NCBI GenBank assembly: GCA_019454045.1
Contig: SKCR01029092.1
Coordinates: 62,001-126,000, forward strand
Length of the DNA: 64,000 bases
Direction: 5' to 3'
Source of the DNA: Zanthoxylum bungeanum
Taxonomy: Eukaryota; Streptophyta; Magnoliopsida; Sapindales; Rutaceae
Both the position numbers and the translations under genes were made by a program. The notes below the pieces were generated by a model. The model was not told the DNA's origin and ran no database searches. It saw nothing but the letters and a program-made list of their open reading frames with translations. This document shows, piece by piece, positions 59,415 to 64,000 of this stretch; within the stretch, counting starts at the first letter, position 1, and every line of letters begins with the position of its first letter.

Positions 59415-61130
59415 TGACCGGTGCGTAATCACACGCGTATAACGCAAGCGCACGTATCGTTCAAGTAGTATAAAAAGTATCGATCCCACGAGGACTTAAA
59501 ACCTTTGCTATTAATTTCTTATGGGGTCAAATGTTTACAAGTATCTAATAGATTGATTGTTTGATTGGGTGGGACTTTAAAACTTAAAACAAGTAAATAA
59601 AATTTCTTGAAAGTAGATCGAAGAAAATTCAAATTTATAAAACTATCCAGGGTTGTGAATCCTTCCAATATCTATTAAAGATGAAGTGGTTATCTTACAG
59701 TTGGGTATATATTAATTTATTAACCTGGAACACTAAATTTTGTAAAAGCCTCTTCCGATGGTCAGACACAAATACCCAGTTTAACCCAATTGAACCATAT
59801 GTATATGTCAAACAAATTATCTGGATTCATTATGTTTAAGTTCCAATTATGGCTACCCCCGCCCGACAGGTATATGTCTATTCTATAAGGAAATCTATTA
59901 AGGGTTATCTATCCTCAAGGAAAATCGTGGACTATTGAGTCTAAGGTCTTAAACGTAAAATCCCTATGTCTAGTTCATTTTAAGTTTCCCAGTTCAATTT
60001 TATTAATGGCCAGTTAATGAAAAATCATTAAGATTAAGACTCTATAAATAAATCTTTATATTACCCAAGCTATAATCTAACCCCTTATAAACCGGTGATA
60101 TTGGATTTCATCACAACCCCAGATAACTGGCTTAGTTACGACACATATTTACGGGTAGTAAAAATTTAAATAAAATAAAAGACATAAAGTAAAATACTGA
60201 AAATTAAATTGCTGAAAAGTAAATGACGGAAGTAAATGCTGAAAGTAAATTGCTGAAAGTAAATTGCTGAAATGTAAATTGCTGAAAAGTAAATTACTGA
60301 AAAGTAAAAACTGAAAATTAAAGAAAGAAAAGTACTGTGCGTAAAAGTAAATTGCGGAAAGTAAAAACTGAAAAGTAAAGAAAAGAAAGTGCGAAAGCGG
60401 AAATTAATTACTGGAAGCTGTAAATAAACAAACAAGATACAATCTTCTTAGTATTCTTAAGGAATTCCTTAGAAGAAAATATGAATTTTACAAATGAAAT
60501 AGCTTGGTATTTATAGGCAAAATTTTGCCTCCATCAAATCATCCACCAAATCAATTATTAATTGCTCCACTAATTGCTCCACCAAATCCATTATTAGTTG
60601 CTCCACTAATCTCTTACCATGTTTGGTGATGATTTGATAATTTTTGTTATTTATTTATTAATTTATTTTTTTGCTTTAAAAATGATTGAAAGTGACTTTA
60701 ATAATTACACACAACACACTTCTGGATGATTCATCAATTTCAGGCATGAAATCCTCAAAATTCGAAATTATTTTGTCTTTCAAAGTTGTAGATCTTTGAG
60801 TCTTCTTTAATCTAGAACTTGAATCAGCTCAATCCGATATCGGAGTAAAAAGTTATGCCCAAAATACGACAGATGCACAAAACTGGAATTTCCAAAACTG
60901 CACTTCGTCAAAAACGCACTTTCAAGTTTCCAATCTCCAAAATTTAAATATCAAGTCCAATAATTGCTCTTATTTGACCCATATTTCATCCTAAATGATT
61001 TCATTGAGATCCGATATTATTTTATCTGCAAAATAAACTAAAACACATCAAAACGTTCATCAAACCCGAGAAACTAAACAAAATATTAAGTTAAAGGGGC
61101 GATAAATATTGATATATTTTCCGCTCATCA
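59415..61130 (-). repeat. 5' LTR of element F
   Basis: A 1716-bp LTR, close partner of 51935-53664, with only scattered substitutions and small indels by eye. TSD ACACC follows at 61131-61135. Confidence 0.92.
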
Positions 61131-61990
61131 ACACCCCTCCCCAATTTCTAGGTTTTTTTACTCAATTCATCCATACTATGTAATCCAACTTAAACCATGC
61201 ATGTATCATGTTATTAGACATTCATCTAAGTATTCTTAACTTGCTAATCATGCAAAATCATGAGAAATCAACATGGGTCAAAAATGGGTTTCAACCATAG
61301 CATGAAAAATTCATGGTAAAATACAAAATAAATGGTAAAATTGAAGATGAGGGACTTACTTGCTTCAATGGATGCTTGTAAATGCATGAAAAATTCAGCT
61401 TTGTACTTGATTTTATGGGGAAAATGGTGAGGGTTCCGAGAGAAAACAATAGAAAATGAGAAAGAAAATGAAGAGGGTGTTTATATATAATTCAGGCTGT
61501 GACCGGTATGTCGATCTAGAGACTGATATGCCGATTTCAGAAGCCCATTTCAAATATTCTAGAGTGCCTAAGATCGTTTAATGACCGGTATGGTGGCTTA
61601 GACCGGTATGATGACTGGTATACCGGTCTCAATGCACAAGTCCCATCATTGTGCAGAATATTTAGGAAAGTTCTTAATTTCAGCTTAGTTATGATCAAAT
61701 TTTAAAAAATTCTCAACATGAAAATTGTAGGTCTATGTCTTAACTTTCCAACGGTACTAAAATCACTAAAAATGGACACATTTAGCTCAAGTTATGGTAA
61801 AAATACTTAAGATTGTTCATGTATGCAATTGAGATAAATAAATGCTAAACTATAAAATTATTCTGATTTCCTGGTAAGGGTTATGCGGACAATGAACTCG
61901 GTAATGCGTGATTATATGCTTAATACAACTTCATATATGCAAGAAGTGATTGTTATGAATATGTCGTTGTAACTAGGGTGTTACATTATA

Positions 61991-62547
61991 ACAAAATCTT
62001 AATCGAATATCTCAGTAAAAGAAACATGTTATTGTAATGTGATTGTTACAACATAATTTTTAAATTAAAAGAAGCTAATGGATTTTATTTTGTATTGTAA
62101 AAATGATTTTACAAGACAATGGTATTGTCATGTGTCAAGTAGGCTGGACAAACATAAATTGATATGAAAAGAAACTATAAAAAGAGATTAATATTTTATT
62201 GAGGTTAATGAAACAATGATTTTGAACAGATTATAATAGCGTTAAAAGATCTTTATAGCCGACTTAACCCTATGGGAAATGTTTTTGCTTAGTTAGGTAT
62301 GTAGAAATGATTCATGGAATCTTTGGTTGATTTGAATCTAAAGTTTAGATATGAAGGGTGAGGTATTTTGGTGCTATGATATTGTACTGCAGGTTAACTT
62401 TCTCCTGTTTGCACTTTCAGCTGATTTTGACCATATTGTAACAGTTTGCAGTAGTTGATGGAATTCATTTCTTCATCAAAAATTCATCCATGAACTACAC
62501 TTCCAACAATGCACATATATGCACAATAAACAAAGAAATCAAAGTTG
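61991..62547. other. AT-rich intergenic sequence
   Basis: No recognisable gene or element between the G target site and the second SINE family. Confidence 0.4.
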
Positions 62548-62565
62548 AAATTATAACAAGTTATG

Positions 62566-62842
62566 GCCAATGAGGTAGTGGCCTCATTGGTAACCCATGT
62601 CTCTCACTTGGTGAGAGACATGGGTTCGAGTCCCCACAAAAGTAGTGGGGACTCAAACCTTCCTCTTTAGGAGGAAGAAGTTCTCCTATATGAGAGTTGA
62701 TTCCCAAGCTGTGTCTTGGTTGATTTAGAATTTATAAGTCCCGAGCTACGTCTCGGTTGATTTTTGGACAGTGCTATAATTGTATGTATCTAGAATCCCA
62801 GTTGATAGTATATTGTAATATATATAGTTTGTAATAATTCAA
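62566..62842 (+). mobile_element. tRNA-derived SINE, family 2
   Basis: A-box-like tggcctcattgg, perfect B box ggttcgagtcc, then a tRNA-unrelated body with a repeated phrase (gctgtgtcttggttgattta and gctacgtctcggttgatttt), ending in a T/A-rich tail. A perfect 18-bp target-site duplication flanks it (62548-62565 and 62843-62860). It is unrelated to family 1 beyond the promoter boxes. It is not a tRNA gene, because no cloverleaf continues after the B box. Confidence 0.92.
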
Positions 62843-62860
62843 AAATTATAACAAGTTATG

Positions 62861-64000
62861 ACAAGGGCCAGCCTGATTCACATGGTCATAGCAGAATATT
62901 ATTTATAAAAAATTAGGGCTCTTAGTCTTAGCCATTAATTATCTGAAAGGTATAACTAAAAAAATTGGGTTCATAGGCAGACGTCACGCTATGCTACTTT
63001 GAATATGGCTGAAGCCTAAAGGGACTTGGAAATTAGTTCCATTTGTGTTTTTCTTATGCTTGTTTCAGAACAAAACAGCTACGAAAGTAAGAAAAAAAAC
63101 AGTCCCAGAAATCCAGTAAAAGTTGCAAAACTAATTAAGTGAAATCTAAAAGAGGTTCCTTAGCTACTATTTTGTTTGTTTTTATTAGTCATAAAGAGGT
63201 TCCTTAGCTACTATTTTGTTTTGTGTTTATTAGTCATGGGGCACAGAAATGTTACAAACTGAGTATTTTTAATACATGAGAATGCAGGAAACCGGGTATT
63301 GATATCTGGGCTGCTTTCAAATTTAAGTTCTTTTTCGTCTCTTCTGCAGAAAAAAACAAGTAAAATCTAATTATTTTCATGTGCATACTCTTGGTTTTAA
63401 GCTTTTAAAATATGAAATGGAAAATGTTATAAGAATGTGAGATACAATTTAAACACACTTCATATCATTTGCTAATTGCTAGGCTTTAAACTAATCTCTT
63501 GCAACAATATAGTTCTGTTTTTAAACATTCAAATTTACAAGAGTTTCCGGTAACAGTGTTTACACAACTCATCTCAACAAGACCTGGGTAGGTGACTACA
63601 TAGATCAGGAAATTATCAATCGTATACCCACACGCTATAAAAAATACACGAATTCTAGAACTTTGTTAACCGATCCACTCAAAAATTAAAAAAAATGTAT
63701 TAAATTTGGACATATAATTAAAAAGTTATATCAAATATTGGGTATACATATGTTACATAATAGGTGGATATTTGCTACATTTTTCAATCTTCGAGTAAAT
63801 CAGTGAACAAAATTTTAGGATTTATAAATATTTATAAACATGTCAAATATTGAGTGTACGAATGATAATTTTCCTAATTCTTTTAATCATTTCAGAGATG
63901 ATTTATCATGCCTTATGAATAAAATTTGGTAATGAACATTACTCATTACACCCCATTTGATTAAATCTTTGATTAGAATCAATGGATTAACACTGGTCCC
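62861..64000. other. Intergenic sequence with a 44-bp tandem duplication
   Basis: A duplication marked by aaagaggttccttagctac lies at 63149-63192 and 63193-63236. Otherwise no gene or element is seen. Confidence 0.5.

Larger units (their letters stand above)
51935..61130 (-). mobile_element. Athila-like LTR retrotransposon F with viral-like and LOG-like cargo
   Basis: A minus-strand Gypsy element of 9.2 kb with two LTRs (59415-61130 as 5', 51935-53664 as 3') and the target-site duplication ACACC (51930-51934 and 61131-61135). In minus-strand order: primer binding site (59391-59407), gag-protease frame, a fragment of integrase C-terminus, a carlavirus NABP-like ORF, a LOG-like ORF, a conserved hairpin block, polypurine tract, LTR. 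Reverse transcriptase, RNase H and the integrase core are deleted between about 56943 and 56930. The two LTRs are very similar by eye, so the insertion is fairly young. Confidence 0.92.
44334..61985. mobile_element. Very large solo LTR G with nested insertions
   Basis: Left end TGTCACATCCC and right end GGGTGTTACA are inverse-related, in the style of Tekay/Del chromovirus LTRs. The target-site duplication TTATA flanks the whole (44329-44333 and 61986-61990). Removing the insertions (hAT MITE, CACTA, solo LTR D, element F) leaves about 3.9 kb. That core has no primer binding site or coding region, so a solo LTR is the best reading. Its left part is a long low-complexity stretch rich in phrases such as acatgaactgtaaac. 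Confidence 0.72.

Noticed and set aside
62580..62650. Possible tRNA gene (A and B boxes)
   Set aside because: The sequence after the B box does not close an acceptor stem, and the unit is flanked by an 18-bp duplication, so it is a SINE.
1..64000. CRISPR arrays, bacterial operons, rRNA genes
   Set aside because: None seen; the regular repeats are tandem or transposon repeats without spacers, and the sequence is plant nuclear DNA.

Overview
The window is nuclear DNA from a flowering plant, most likely a eudicot. It has GT-AG introns, AT-rich intergenic DNA, tRNA-derived SINEs, hAT and CACTA transposons and nested LTR retrotransposons. I see only two ordinary host genes. One is PRP3, encoding a U4/U6 snRNP splicing factor, on the minus strand at 8037-12402 in six exons. 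The other encodes a plant coiled-coil protein of unknown function, on the plus strand at 34765-43053 in eighteen exons. Both assemble with consistent splice phases, to 833 and 683 residues.

Layout: 1-2468 is the 3' part of a Gypsy-type LTR with a ~100-bp tandem array. 2469-8036 holds a CACTA remnant, three copies of one SINE family and a small MITE. PRP3 follows, with a 0.54-kb MITE in its largest intron. 12696-32535 is LTR retrotransposon A, bounded by matching target-site duplications (TATAG) and swollen by nested insertions. These are element B (13775-22679), solo LTR C (22947-25068), an unclassified insert E (~25170-27888) and a non-autonomous Ac-like hAT element (28677-30463). The coiled-coil gene comes next. 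44334-61985 is a very large solo LTR, G (TSD TTATA). It is interrupted by a GC-rich hAT MITE, a CACTA element, solo LTR D and minus-strand element F (51935-61130, TSD ACACC). A second SINE family lies at 62566-62842.

The most interesting content is in elements B and F. They belong to two distinguishable subfamilies of one Athila-like Gypsy lineage (tRNA-Asp-type primer binding site, related gag region, same 3' noncoding block). Both carry, between the end of pol and the 3' LTR, an intronless gene for a LOG-type cytokinin-activating enzyme (cytokinin riboside 5'-monophosphate phosphoribohydrolase). F also carries, just upstream, an ORF resembling the cysteine-rich nucleic-acid-binding protein of carlaviruses; B keeps a degraded part of it. 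The two LOG copies each have a different break. Their differences are strongly biased to synonymous sites, which suggests the gene was maintained while the retrotransposon family spread. In the B/C subfamily, the LTR promoter has six or seven CACGTG boxes directly upstream of the TATA box, flanked by GCGTCGCGACGC palindromes. Taken together this looks like a retrotransposon lineage with hormone-activation cargo and possibly silencing-suppressor-like cargo.
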